In this document: positions 17,196 to 25,445 of the stretch, in pieces
Numbering within the stretch: the stretch's first letter is position 1
Layout: every line of letters begins with the position of its first letter
From: Gordonia sp. ABSL11-1
GTDB taxonomy: Bacteria; Actinomycetota; Actinomycetes; Mycobacteriales; Mycobacteriaceae
Length of the DNA stretch: 36,506 nt
Direction of reading: 5' to 3'
NCBI RefSeq assembly: GCF_030315685.1
Contig: NZ_JASXSI010000035.1
Coordinates: 1-36,506 of the forward strand
Notes under the pieces: model-generated
What the model was told of the DNA's origin: nothing
What the model saw: the letters and a program-made list of their open reading frames with translations, nothing else
The model's database searches: none
Program-made: the position numbers and the translations under genes

Positions 17196-17358
17196 ACGTC
17201 TCCTCGGATCTCATCATTGCCCTGATTCCTGAACTTGCCGAGCTCGAACCGCGCTGATCCTGATGTCGACGGCCCACTCCGCGAGGAGTATCTTCCGAAT
17301 AGTGGAAAGTGGCCAGGCCCTGAATCAGGCCGATTTCTAGTCGGGAGGCACGGAGGCG
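17196..17358. promoter_or_regulatory. Divergent control region, exporter / IclR
   Basis: This 163-base region lies between the divergent exporter and IclR genes. It contains TTCC-N7-GGAA at 17293-17307, resembling the inverted spacing of IclR-type operators, and an 11-nt palindrome CCTGAATCAGG at 17319-17329. Both are candidate operators for the adjacent IclR protein; binding is inferred. Confidence 0.45.
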
Positions 17359-18108
17359 ATGGCAGGTCCTGGTGTGCAGACCGTGTCGAGGGCGCTGGCT
17401 GTTCTCGGCTGCTTCCGCGGCGGCGAGGAGCTCGGGGTCACCGACGTGGCCCGCGCGCAGGGCCTCGCACTCAGCACGACTCACCGTCTGCTGACCGCGC
17501 TGGTCGATGCCGGCTTCCTCGAGAAGACCGCGGAGGGCAGCCGATACCGCCTCGGCGGCGCGCTGGCACAGTACGGTCAAATCGCCTATCGCCAGCACCG
17601 GATCTACCTCACCGAACCCCATCTGGAACGGCTGGCGGCCACCACCGGCGCATCAGCCTCGGTCGCGATGCGCTATGGCAACGAGGTCGTCCTCCTCGGC
17701 ACGAGCCGGTGGCGCGAAGCGGAGGGGCATGCGCTCCAGGGCGTCCTGCTACCGCTGCACGCCTCCGCGCTCGGCAAAGCCCTGCTCGCCTTCTCCCAGG
17801 TCGGCCAGGACGAACTCGAACGCCTCCCGTATATGAGCGGCACCGACCGCGCCGTGCGGACCGCCGACGAGCTCGCGAAGGAACTGACCGTCACCCGGGA
17901 ACGGGGCTACGGCTTCAACGACGAGGAACTGGCGGCCGGACACCGCACCATCGGCCTGCCGATCTTCCCGACCGACGGTGGCGCCGATGTGCGTTTCGCC
18001 CTCGGCATCCGAGGTACCACCGAACTCATGAGCCCCGAACGCATCCCGTTTCTCGTCGACCTCGGCCGGTCAACCGCCCGGGACATCAGCATCGCCCTGG
18101 CACAGTGA
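17359..18108 (+). CDS. IclR family transcriptional regulator
   Basis: The 249-residue protein has the IclR N-terminal winged helix-turn-helix (VQTVSRALAVLGCF, LGVTDVARAQGLALSTTHRLLTALVDAGFLEK, about residues 6-58) and the C-terminal effector domain (SVAMRYGNEVVLLGTS, LLPLHASALGKALLAF, ERGYGFNDEELAAGHRTIGLPI). IclR proteins bind small organic acids or aromatic ligands and act as repressors or activators of adjacent genes. The ATG has GGAGGCACGGAGGCG upstream. It is divergent from the ABC exporter, which is its likely target, with autoregulation also likely. The sulfur operon lies just beyond the exporter, but no direct link is shown. Confidence 0.92.
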   Translation: MAGPGVQTVSRALAVLGCFRGGEELGVTDVARAQGLALSTTHRLLTALVDAGFLEKTAEGSRYRLGGALAQYGQIAYRQHRIYLTEPHLERLAATTGASASVAMRYGNEVVLLGTSRWREAEGHALQGVLLPLHASALGKALLAFSQVGQDELERLPYMSGTDRAVRTADELAKELTVTRERGYGFNDEELAAGHRTIGLPIFPTDGGADVRFALGIRGTTELMSPERIPFLVDLGRSTARDISIALAQ

Positions 18109-18190
18109 GCGAAAGGTCCAGATTCTTTGACGCCGAGCCCTTTTCAGCTCAGCGCCGTCCGCAAGCAGATCCAGGCACCCTGGATGATGA

Positions 18191-18502
18191 ATGACGGTGA
18201 ACGTAACGTCCACCGTTACGTTCACCGTCACCTGCGGGTTCGCCTGCGCCGCCCGGTACCCCGACATCGCCGAGCACCTCGCCACACATCGCCGCGCTCT
18301 GCGCGAACACATCATCGATCACCTTGCCGACGCCATCGAGATACTGCAGATCGTCCCGCCGCCAAGCCTGCCCACCGCCAAAGACCTCGCCCGCGCAGTC
18401 GTCACTGTCTACGACGGAGCCATTTATCAACTTCTTCTGGACATGGATGAGGCAGCTGTACGCAAGCAGTTCGTCGCCTTGACCACCGCGCTGGTCCGCT
18501 AG
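18191..18502 (+). pseudogene. TetR regulator remnant lacking the HTH domain
   Basis: The frame encodes about 103 residues. From residue 18 on (ARYPDIAEHLATHRRALREH, DLARAVVTVYDGAIYQLLLD) it reads like the ligand-binding C-terminal half of a TetR regulator. The roughly 50-residue N-terminal helix-turn-helix is absent: upstream there is only the IclR gene end and a perfect palindrome that the first codons overlap. The simplest reading is a deletion that fused the operator/start region to the C-terminal domain. The ATG at 18191 may still be used, giving a protein unable to bind DNA. TetR assignment rests on the C-terminal pattern and is moderate. Confidence 0.55.
18192..18230. promoter_or_regulatory. 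Perfect 17-bp inverted repeat, TetR-type operator
   Basis: TGACGGTGAACGTAACG (18192-18208), a 5-base spacer TCCAC, and its exact reverse complement (18214-18230). The size and GTAACG/CGTTAC content suit a TetR-family operator, and it sits directly before the TetR remnant. It could also form an RNA hairpin. Operator function is inferred. Confidence 0.65.
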
Positions 18503-18890
18503 CGGATATCGCACAACCGCTTGAGCCAGGTGATGATTCCGTCGAGGACGACTCCGCCGCGGCAGTCGAGTTCGTGCTGCTTCCCCCACGCCACGTGGTG
18601 ACGAGACCCGGCGACGACGAGGCGCGCCACGTCCGCGCAGTGCCGATCTGCGCCCAACTCGACACCGATGTGTCGACCGAGTGCGATCACGCTCATCGAC
18701 GCCGGGGACCTACCTCGCGATCTGGAGACCCGGATCGAGCACGTCGTCGGGCACCTCGCCGTCACCGACCGTGTCACTGAACTGCCGACGATCCACGAAG
18801 CAGTCCGACACGACCAGACCCCGCGGCACGATCGTCGTCGGACCGCCTCGCAACGTGATGTTCCGGCACCTGCGTTGTGACCCTGCCGGA
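18499..18890 (-). pseudogene. Frameshifted gene remnant, possibly an alpha/beta hydrolase
   Basis: Two minus-strand frames read like consecutive parts of one protein. The upstream part (about 18875-18713) reads RGGPTTIVPRGLVVSDCFVD and DTVGDGEVPDDVLDPGLQIA, then stops at 18710-18712. The downstream part, one frame over, reads VIALGRHIGVELGAD, ADVARLVVAGSRHHVAWG, KQHELDCRGG and VVLDGIITWLKRL, ending at 18499. One frameshift near 18690-18720 would join them. The HHVAWG...HELD...ILDGIITWL end resembles the C-terminus of an alpha/beta hydrolase, but this is weak. The 5' end stops close to repeat copy 2, so the gene also seems truncated. It converges on the TetR remnant. Confidence 0.45.
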
Positions 18891-18893
18891 GTC

Positions 18894-18974
18894 GGCCCGC
18901 ATGAAAGTCACGCAGGAGCATCGGAAAGTGGATTATCCACTTTCCGGCGCGCTCTCGTGCCTCTCATGCGGGCC
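18894..18974. repeat. Palindromic repeat, copy 2 (GTGGATTATCCAC core)
   Basis: The outer arms are GGCCCGCATGAAAGTCACG at 18894-18912 and CGTGCCTCTCATGCGGGCC at 18956-18974, which pair with two mismatches. The inner 25-nt palindrome (18922-18946) has CGGAAAGTGGAT arms. The core GTGGATWATCCAC is shared with copies 1 and 3, but the flanking arm is GGAAA/TTTCC here rather than GTCGA/TCGAC, so pairing is kept while sequence changes. Confidence 0.85.
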
Positions 18975-19033
18975 CAACGTGCACACAGCACGAGAAATCG
19001 CCGGGGACCGCACGCCGTGTTGGTCAGCTCGAG

Positions 19034-19906
19034 ATGACCACCCCTGACGGTATCGTCGCGGGCATGGCTTTGGCGGCGAACGGTCTCACCCGCGCGTTCG
19101 GGCGGCACATCGCCGTGGCGGACGCGGACGTTGCGGTGCGGGCCGGTGCCATCACCGGTCTCGTCGGTCCAAATGGCGCAGGCAAGACGACATTGCTGCT
19201 GATGCTCGCCGGTTTGCTCCGACCGGACACCGGCACCATCACGGTGGACGGCACGCAGGTCGACCCGCCGCGACTGCGATCGATGGTCGGGTGGATGCCG
19301 GACGTGTTCGGCACCTGGGACAGTCTGACGGCCACGGAGATCCTGTCCACCTTCGGTCGGCTCCATTCGCTCTCCCGGACAGATGCTCGCGCCCGCGCCG
19401 CGGAACTGCTCGAGCTGGTTCACCTCCGCGAGTTCGCCGACCGTCCCGCACATGAGCTGTCCCGCGGACAGAAGCAGCGGCTCGGATTCGCCCGCACCCT
19501 CGTCCACAGCCCCCGCGTCCTGCTGCTCGACGAGCCTGCGTCGGGAATGGACCCGCGGTCGCGGGTGGAGTTGCGCGATCAGCTCCGCACCCTCGCCGAC
19601 GACGGATGTGTGGTCCTGGTCTCCTCGCACATTCTCACCGAGCTGTCGGAGATGGTCGACGACGTCATCATCATGACCGAAGGGCGCACCCGACCCACTG
19701 GTGAACACACCGTCGGCCGCCGGTGGCGCATCCGCGAAGCCGGCCAACCTGCCGCGACGGCGACGACGATCACGTTCCCCGATGAACAGAGTGCCGCCCA
19801 GCATCTCGCTGCACTGGTCGCCGCCGGACATCAAGTCGTCGAGTTCGCCCGCGTAGACACCGAACTCGAAGACGCCTACCTTGCGCTCGACGCCGACAGG
19901 ACGTGA
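19034..19906 (+). CDS. ABC-2 type exporter ATP-binding protein
   Basis: The 290-residue ATPase has Walker A GPNGAGKTT, signature LSRGQKQRLGFARTL (Gly to Arg change in LSGGQ), Walker B VLLLDEPASGMD and H-loop VLVSSHILTELSE, typical of CcmA/DrrA-like drug or lipid exporters. A Trp residue in the Q-loop region (GWMPDVFGTWDSLTATE) replaces the usual YxPQ pattern. The start could instead be the ATG at 19064; neither has a strong ribosome binding site. It is translationally coupled to the following membrane protein. Confidence 0.9.
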   Translation: MTTPDGIVAGMALAANGLTRAFGRHIAVADADVAVRAGAITGLVGPNGAGKTTLLLMLAGLLRPDTGTITVDGTQVDPPRLRSMVGWMPDVFGTWDSLTATEILSTFGRLHSLSRTDARARAAELLELVHLREFADRPAHELSRGQKQRLGFARTLVHSPRVLLLDEPASGMDPRSRVELRDQLRTLADDGCVVLVSSHILTELSEMVDDVIIMTEGRTRPTGEHTVGRRWRIREAGQPAATATTITFPDEQSAAQHLAALVAAGHQVVEFARVDTELEDAYLALDADRT

Positions 19907-21096
19907 CGATGACCAACGTCACCGAGCACCGGAACGCCATCGAGCCGACAGCGCCGTTTACTCAACGGGTGCGCCGATGGTGGTCTGTCGTCGGCGTCCT
20001 CATCGGTCTGGAACTCCGCCAGCGGGTGCGGACCACACGCTGGAAGGTCACCCTCGTACTGTCGTTCGTCGTCATCTCCGCGGTGGTATTCGGATCGATG
20101 GCTGTCGCCGTGAACCCCTCGGAGTCGTCGTACCACCAGTGGGCACAGAACCTGTACGCCATCGTGTTGGGCGCCCTGTTGTTCCTCGGTATCGTCCTGG
20201 CGCCGACGCTCACCGCGACGACGATCAACGGAGACCGCAAGGACGCCACTCTCGCCGTGGTGCAGGCCACCCCGATCAGCAATTGGCAGCTGGCGCTCGG
20301 GAAGCTGATCGGCAACTGGGTGTGCTGTCTGGCGCTGATGGTGGTCGCGTTGCCCTACCTGGTGTGGGCGATCATCGCAGCTCCCTACGGATTCGGGCGC
20401 GGCATCCTCGGCGTCGTCGTGTGCGCAGTGTTGTTCGCCTGCTACTGCGGGATCGGACTGGGATTCTCGGCCCTGACGGCCCGGCCCGCCGGTTCGGCTG
20501 TCCTCACGCAGGCGACCGTGTTCTTCCTCCTGTTGGGGTTGCCGGCCCTGTTCGGACTGCTGTACACGACGACATCGGAGGATCACGAGGTGACTCGCGC
20601 CCGTTACTCTGCGCCCGACGGCTGGCCGGAGAACGCGGCGTCGACGCCGCCGACCTGCCGTGACGTCGAAACGACCGAGACGTTCGCGCACACCGAACGT
20701 ATCTGGTGGTTGCTGGCACCCAATCCAGTGCTGATTGTTCCGGACATCGTTGCACCACAGGACAACCCCGAAGTTCGCGTCTGGGAGACCGGGCACCGCC
20801 CACCGGGCCCCACATTGCTGACGCCGATCGCGGAAACGTTGTCGGCGGCACGTATGGGTCCCTACATCGATGCACCGCGCTGCGGCGACCAGAGAGCCTG
20901 GTTCAGCACCTCCGGTGACAGCAGCCCCGGAAGGTTCTATGCCGGGCAGACCGCGCACGAACGCGCCCGCATCGGGGACAGTTGGTATCTGGGTCTGCTC
21001 GCCAACATGGCGTTCGGAGCGATCGGACTGACCGTCGCTGCGCGCAGGTTGCGGGTGCCTGCGCGAAAGTTGCCCCGAGGAGTGCGGATCGCCTGA
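19903..21096 (+). CDS. ABC-2 type membrane permease
   Basis: The 397-residue protein has an N-terminal LIGLELRQRVRTTRWKV amphipathic segment, then about six membrane helices: VTLVLSFVVISAVVFGSM, LYAIVLGALLFLGIVLAP, WVCCLALMVVALPYLVW, GVVVCAVLFACYCGIGLG, VFFLLLGLPALFGLLY and a last one near LLANMAFGAIGLTVAARRL. A large extracytoplasmic loop (about residues 225-355, with several Cys) separates the last two. The NGDRKDATLAVVQATPIS block is typical of ABC-2 permeases. The GTG start overlaps the ATPase stop (GTGA); an ATG two codons later is also possible. The substrate is unknown. Confidence 0.88.
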   Translation: MTMTNVTEHRNAIEPTAPFTQRVRRWWSVVGVLIGLELRQRVRTTRWKVTLVLSFVVISAVVFGSMAVAVNPSESSYHQWAQNLYAIVLGALLFLGIVLAPTLTATTINGDRKDATLAVVQATPISNWQLALGKLIGNWVCCLALMVVALPYLVWAIIAAPYGFGRGILGVVVCAVLFACYCGIGLGFSALTARPAGSAVLTQATVFFLLLGLPALFGLLYTTTSEDHEVTRARYSAPDGWPENAASTPPTCRDVETTETFAHTERIWWLLAPNPVLIVPDIVAPQDNPEVRVWETGHRPPGPTLLTPIAETLSAARMGPYIDAPRCGDQRAWFSTSGDSSPGRFYAGQTAHERARIGDSWYLGLLANMAFGAIGLTVAARRLRVPARKLPRGVRIA

Positions 21097-21286
21097 GTGC
21101 GTGTGACGGCTCGGGTACTACTGATCTCGGGCGAGCCGGTTGGGTTGGTATGACGTTGTCCGGTGGCGGTTACCTCTCGTCGGACTCGCCAATCCGATCT
21201 TGTCGGTGCCATGTCGTAGTGTTGTCACCAGCAGGAAAGAAGAAGACGTAGCGCGCCCCGTGTCCATCTGCCGGCCCGTGCACAGA

Positions 21287-21304
21287 ACACCTGAGACACC
21301 TGAG
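21287..21304 (+). repeat. Tandem 9-nt duplication before the HNH gene
   Basis: ACACCTGAG occurs twice in direct succession, ending 35 bases before the ATG. It may be part of the leader of the DUF222-HNH gene; no function is known. Confidence 0.5.
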
Positions 21305-21339
21305 TCCTGCTGTCCTGTTCTGTCATTCGGGAGGCCGCA

Positions 21340-22590
21340 ATGTCATCGACCACATCACTCGCCATCGTTGGCGACGCTCTACGCGCCGTTCACCTCGACC
21401 ACGAGTCGATGACCGGGCAGAGCGCGTTCGAGGAGATGCGTGCCCTGTATAAGATTCGGAATCTGATCGACCATCACGCAGCACAGCTGACCGGAACACT
21501 CGAGCGGCTGCGGGTGGCCAAAGATCACGGCCGCTCCACGCGAGAGTTGTTGATCTTCATGGGTTTCGCCCCGTCTGTGGCGCAGCGTTACGTCCGTATC
21601 GCCGGTGCGCTCGCGCTGCTGCCCACCTTGACCGCGCACGCCGTCGACGGCGTCATCTCCAGTGAACACGCCGACGCCATCGTCCGCGGGATCGAGCACA
21701 TTGGGAAAAGATCACCGGAACCGATCGACGACACCGCGCGTCTAAGTTATGTGACAGATCTTCTCGGACAGCACTTCTCCGGCACCACCCCCGCCGAGAT
21801 CAGCGACCGTGCCCGCACCCTGGGCAACCAGATCGCCGACGACACCCCCGGCGGACTGCCCGCCGCCGAGGACCGCACCATCAACACCCTCACCAAACAC
21901 ACGACCACCGACGGACGCCTGCACGTCGACGCCGACCTCGACACCGAAGTCGGCGATAAATTCCAGGCCGCGATGGAACGCTATGGCGCGCCTCGCCCCG
22001 AACCCGATGGCTCTCCCGACGCGCGTTCCACCGAACGACGCCTGGCCGACGCCCTGGAGACCGTGCTCGACATCGCCGCTGGGGGCGGTAACGACGTGAG
22101 TATGACTCCGAGAACGCACGTCCTATTGACCATTCCCGCCGATGCCCCATCGCTGTCGTCGCTGGAGTTCATGGGATCGGTCACCCGCGCCACGATGAAC
22201 CGACTGGCCTGCGACCCAACGATCACACCACTACTCGTCGACGGCGAAACCGTCCCCCTCGATGTCGGCAGAGACAAACGCCTGTTCACCCCGGCTCAAC
22301 GCAAAGCCCTCTACATCCGCGACAGATGCTGCATCAAATGTGGTGCACCCGCCGAACGATGCCACGCCCACCACATCACCCCGTGGGGCGAGGGCGGTGA
22401 CACGTGCCTGGCCAACGGCTGCCTGCTCTGCCCGTCGTGTCACGCCGACGTCCACCACAACGGCTGGGCTGTGTTCATCGGCGCCGACCACCATGCCTGG
22501 CTCACCCCACCGACCGCCGTCGACCCTGAGCAGCGAGCGTTACCCAGTTACAGCAGACGCACCCTGACTCTCGACGCCGTCGCCGCCTGA
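21340..22590 (+). CDS. DUF222 / HNH endonuclease, 13E12 family
   Basis: The 416-residue protein combines an N-terminal DUF222 region (about residues 25-250; VAQRYVRIAGALALLPTL, DGVISSEHADAIVRG, DLDTEVGDKFQAAM) with a C-terminal HNH nuclease domain (about 320-375). The domain has two Cys pairs (CIKCG and CPSC) for zinc, a HAHHITPW catalytic block and CHADVHHNGW. This is the REP13E12 family, repeated in mycobacterial and gordonial genomes and often treated as a mobile or nuclease-like element; its biological role is unsettled. The HNH residues look intact. The ATG follows GGGAGGCCGCA. Further copies are likely elsewhere in the genome. Confidence 0.9.
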   Translation: MSSTTSLAIVGDALRAVHLDHESMTGQSAFEEMRALYKIRNLIDHHAAQLTGTLERLRVAKDHGRSTRELLIFMGFAPSVAQRYVRIAGALALLPTLTAHAVDGVISSEHADAIVRGIEHIGKRSPEPIDDTARLSYVTDLLGQHFSGTTPAEISDRARTLGNQIADDTPGGLPAAEDRTINTLTKHTTTDGRLHVDADLDTEVGDKFQAAMERYGAPRPEPDGSPDARSTERRLADALETVLDIAAGGGNDVSMTPRTHVLLTIPADAPSLSSLEFMGSVTRATMNRLACDPTITPLLVDGETVPLDVGRDKRLFTPAQRKALYIRDRCCIKCGAPAERCHAHHITPWGEGGDTCLANGCLLCPSCHADVHHNGWAVFIGADHHAWLTPPTAVDPEQRALPSYSRRTLTLDAVAA

Positions 22591-22683
22591 CCCCATAACC
22601 GACTTTCCACCGACCACAATCTCGCACCCGGCCACGCCGGGACCGCATCCGTACCTTGACAACTCCACAGTGTGAAAGCGGCG

Positions 22684-22748
22684 GGCCCCGACCCGCTGAC
22701 CAAGAAGGCGCACAGTCGCTGTTGCCTTCTCGGTCAGCGGCGTGGGCC
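22684..22748. terminator. Long hairpin downstream of the HNH gene
   Basis: CCGCTGACCAAGAAGGC (22693-22709) pairs with GCCTTCTCGGTCAGCGG (22724-22740) with one mismatch, extended outward by GGCCC/GGGCC. The 14-base loop contains ACAG/CTGT, which can pair again. It lies about 95 bases after the HNH stop and before the GH26-like gene, so it probably ends transcription between them. Confidence 0.6.
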
Positions 22749-22857
22749 GGCACCTCGCGAAGCCTCGCTGGCCGAGGTCTGTCCGTGGCGACTCGTGGCC
22801 GACGGGCATGGGACACCTATGCAGCATTGCCGACTCGGATGCTTTACGTTGCAAAGC

Positions 22858-23862
22858 GTGACCCTGAGTCTTGAGCGAGCAGCATCACGCGCACTCACGC
22901 GTCGTGCGGCGCTCCGACTTGCCGCGCTGGGCACGCTGGCGGCCGGCACCACCGCGGCGTGCGCGCCCGGGGATGATCTTGCGACGGACCATCCAACGTG
23001 GGGCGCCTTCATCCCGTCGGTCCTGCCCACGCCCGGCTCTTCACGTTCCCCCATGCACCAGCTGACCATCCTCGCGGGAACTCGCCCGGGGTACCTGCAC
23101 CGCTTCGCCGCCATCGGCGACTCGGCCCCTGTCGCGGAATTGACCGCCATCGCCGATGCGGGGGCGACTCCCCTGCTGACCCTCGAACCCTGGATTGCGG
23201 GCCGGGGCATCGATCAACCGTCCCATGCGCTCCGCCGTGTCGCCTCCGGGGCGTTCGACGCGGACCTGCGCCGGTGGGGCGCCGAGCTCGCCGCGTGGGG
23301 ACGGCCGGTGCTCCTCCGCTTCGCCCAGGAGATGAACGGCACGTGGTATCCGTGGTCGATCGGTGTCAACGGCAACAGCGCAGCAGACTATCGGCAGGCC
23401 TGGATGCGGATGCGCCGGCAGATCCGAGCAGCGGCAGCCGATCAGGTGCAGTTCGTCTGGGCGCCGAACGTCATCACCGAGGGCACGAACGATTTCGCTG
23501 CCGCGTACCCCGGCAGCGATCACGTCGATCTCGTCGCACTCGACGGCTACAACTGGGGCACCGTGCCCGGTCATCACTGGCAGTCCGCCGACAACCTGTT
23601 CACCGCCAGCCTCGCTGCACTACGACGGCTCGACACCACTCATCCGATTCTCATCACCGAAGTCGCCAGCGCCGAGGGCAACGCACCCGACGACAAGGCG
23701 AACTGGATTCGCGACTTCTTCGCCATCGTCCAACGCGAACCCCGACTCGAATCGTTCCTCTGGTTCCAGACCGACAAGGAGCGTGACTGGCGTTTCAACT
23801 CGACTCCCGCATCGTTGGCGGCCTTCCGAACGTCGTTGTCCTCGATGCAAAGTCAGCAATGA
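22858..23862 (+). CDS. Exported GH26-like glycoside hydrolase
   Basis: The 334-residue product (GTG start) has a twin-Arg N-terminal segment (TRRAALRLA, residues 14-22) and a lipobox-like TTAAC with Cys35, so it may be exported by Tat and lipid-anchored. The body follows GH26 beta-mannanase-type enzymes: LLRFAQEMNGTWYPWS with the likely acid/base Glu158, FVWAPN, DLVALDGYNWG, and PILITEVASAEG with the likely nucleophile Glu268. GH26 members cleave beta-mannans or mixed beta-glucans. The frame is open upstream to 22672, but that part runs through the hairpin, and an ATG at 22819 is an alternative start. The gene overlaps the next by four bases (ATGA). Family is fairly sure; the glycan is unknown. 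Confidence 0.8.
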   Translation: MTLSLERAASRALTRRAALRLAALGTLAAGTTAACAPGDDLATDHPTWGAFIPSVLPTPGSSRSPMHQLTILAGTRPGYLHRFAAIGDSAPVAELTAIADAGATPLLTLEPWIAGRGIDQPSHALRRVASGAFDADLRRWGAELAAWGRPVLLRFAQEMNGTWYPWSIGVNGNSAADYRQAWMRMRRQIRAAAADQVQFVWAPNVITEGTNDFAAAYPGSDHVDLVALDGYNWGTVPGHHWQSADNLFTASLAALRRLDTTHPILITEVASAEGNAPDDKANWIRDFFAIVQREPRLESFLWFQTDKERDWRFNSTPASLAAFRTSLSSMQSQQ

Positions 23863-25403
23863 GTGGCGACCCCGCCGAGCCCGACCAAGGGCGCGCTCGT
23901 GTGTTGACCATTCTGATCGATCACATCGCGATCGAAGACGGACAGATCGCCCCTCCCGCCGTCGGGGAGATCTCCGCATTTCCCTTGCTGTTCAGCGAGA
24001 GACCGGCGACTGAACCTGATACCACCACTGTGCGCGGCATCCTCGAGCCGTCGGGTCGGGCACCCGTCGTCCACCGCGGCACAGCCTCGTGGACGGGAAT
24101 GCTGCGCGGCGACGGCTGGACCGCCACCTGGCACGGCACGCGCCCACGGACCGGACGCGTGGAGATCACCGGACTGTTCATGGGCGTGATGGGCATCGAC
24201 GCCGCGGGTTGGGTGCGCGGTCGGGTGACCAGCGTGCAGATCGCCACCATGTTCTGGCAGCGTGTCGACACCCGCGAACGGTTCGCACCGATTCCCGGAC
24301 GTCGCGAGTACCGGACCGTCGACCGCTCGCCACGCTTCTTCTCCGACGAGCGACTGTTCACCGACGATCCTCCGGAGGTGTCTCGCGCCGACATCGGCGT
24401 CCTGATCACTCTCGACCTCGACGATGTGCCCGAACTCCCCCCGCGACCGGCACTGGTCACCGGCGACGTCTCGGCCTCCGGTGATCAGGTGTGGGTTCTC
24501 GACCGCGTGCTGCCGAAGCTCATCTGCCTGGGTGACAACAGTTCTCCCACGGCCCATCTGTTCCCTGGTGCCGTGCGGTCGGATCGCAGAGTATGGGGGA
24601 CGAAGACGGGGTGTTGGGTCAGCGGTGTCGACGGAACCTTCCGGGTGGAGGCCGGCGCCGAGATGGGGACTCAGGTGAGCGACATTCCGTCGACCGTCTG
24701 CGCGACGCTCGGCGATATCTTGCTTGCCTGCGGCACCACCGCGTCGTGGACCATCCACGAGCCTGGCAGCGAGCCGGTACAGGTCGACCCCGTCGTGGGC
24801 ACGCCGTTTGATGCGGTCGCAGACGGACAGTCCTTCGTCGTTGTCGTCAGCGATTCCGACGAACCGCGGCGGCACCGGATGGTCCGCGTCGCGCTGAATG
24901 GGTCAGTGGCGCAAGGTCCGCTGCTGCCCCGCGCCGATCGCCCCTACCCGGGTGAGTGGACGCTGCTCGGTCAGCCGCTCACCGCCGTGGCCGAAAACGA
25001 CACCTTCACCGATGTCACGCCGCAACTCGCGATGAGCGACGGGCGCACCATCCCACGTCGGTTCCTGTACGCCGGTGCGGTGGGCGACCACATCTGGACC
25101 GTCTGCCACCCACCGGACCGGACCAGCCGGTCCTGGTGGCCGCTGGCCGGACCCAAGGCCTACGACCGCAGCCGCGGCAAGTTCTGGCTTCTCACCGTCC
25201 TCGACCGGGCAACGCTTGAACCCGTCCACACCGCACCGATTCTCAGCCCGCAACCGTCGTTGACTCAAGATGAGTCCGGCACGATCTGGCTCGCGGTCAG
25301 CGGCGAGTTGCAGCGCATCACGAAGCTGGGCGGAACCATGGCGTGGCCGGAAACGGTCGAGGTGGACCTCCCGGAGGACCGACCGCACGGCGAGTTGGGA
25401 TGA
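23859..25403 (+). CDS. Hypothetical protein coupled to the GH26-like gene
   Basis: The 514-residue protein has no signal peptide or membrane segment. Its middle and C-terminal parts carry spaced beta-strand motifs with tryptophans (GDVSASGDQVWVLDRVLP, RRVWGTKTGCWVSG, VGDHIWTVCHPP, SGTIWLAVSGELQRI), suggesting a beta-propeller. The N-terminal 150 residues (VRGILEPSGRAPVVHRGTAS, GWTATWHGTRPRTGRVEITG) look like a separate beta-rich domain. The ATG overlaps the GH26-like stop as ATGA, so the two are probably co-translated and may act on the same glycan pathway. I do not recognise the family. Confidence 0.75.
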   Translation: MSGDPAEPDQGRARVLTILIDHIAIEDGQIAPPAVGEISAFPLLFSERPATEPDTTTVRGILEPSGRAPVVHRGTASWTGMLRGDGWTATWHGTRPRTGRVEITGLFMGVMGIDAAGWVRGRVTSVQIATMFWQRVDTRERFAPIPGRREYRTVDRSPRFFSDERLFTDDPPEVSRADIGVLITLDLDDVPELPPRPALVTGDVSASGDQVWVLDRVLPKLICLGDNSSPTAHLFPGAVRSDRRVWGTKTGCWVSGVDGTFRVEAGAEMGTQVSDIPSTVCATLGDILLACGTTASWTIHEPGSEPVQVDPVVGTPFDAVADGQSFVVVVSDSDEPRRHRMVRVALNGSVAQGPLLPRADRPYPGEWTLLGQPLTAVAENDTFTDVTPQLAMSDGRTIPRRFLYAGAVGDHIWTVCHPPDRTSRSWWPLAGPKAYDRSRGKFWLLTVLDRATLEPVHTAPILSPQPSLTQDESGTIWLAVSGELQRITKLGGTMAWPETVEVDLPEDRPHGELG

Positions 25404-25445
25404 CGCGAGAGTCGGGCGCGTAGGCGGCCGAGTCCTGACCGTGCG

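Noticed and set aside
15388..17622. Minus-strand open frame of 744 codons overlapping the ABC exporter
   Set aside because: It is a shifted frame of the exporter gene with Arg/Gly-rich translation; all ABC motifs are in the exporter frame.
18894..18974. Repeat copies as simple Rho-independent terminators
   Set aside because: No U-tract follows, the element extends well beyond a terminator stem, and copies 1 and 3 share flanking sequence outside the hairpin.
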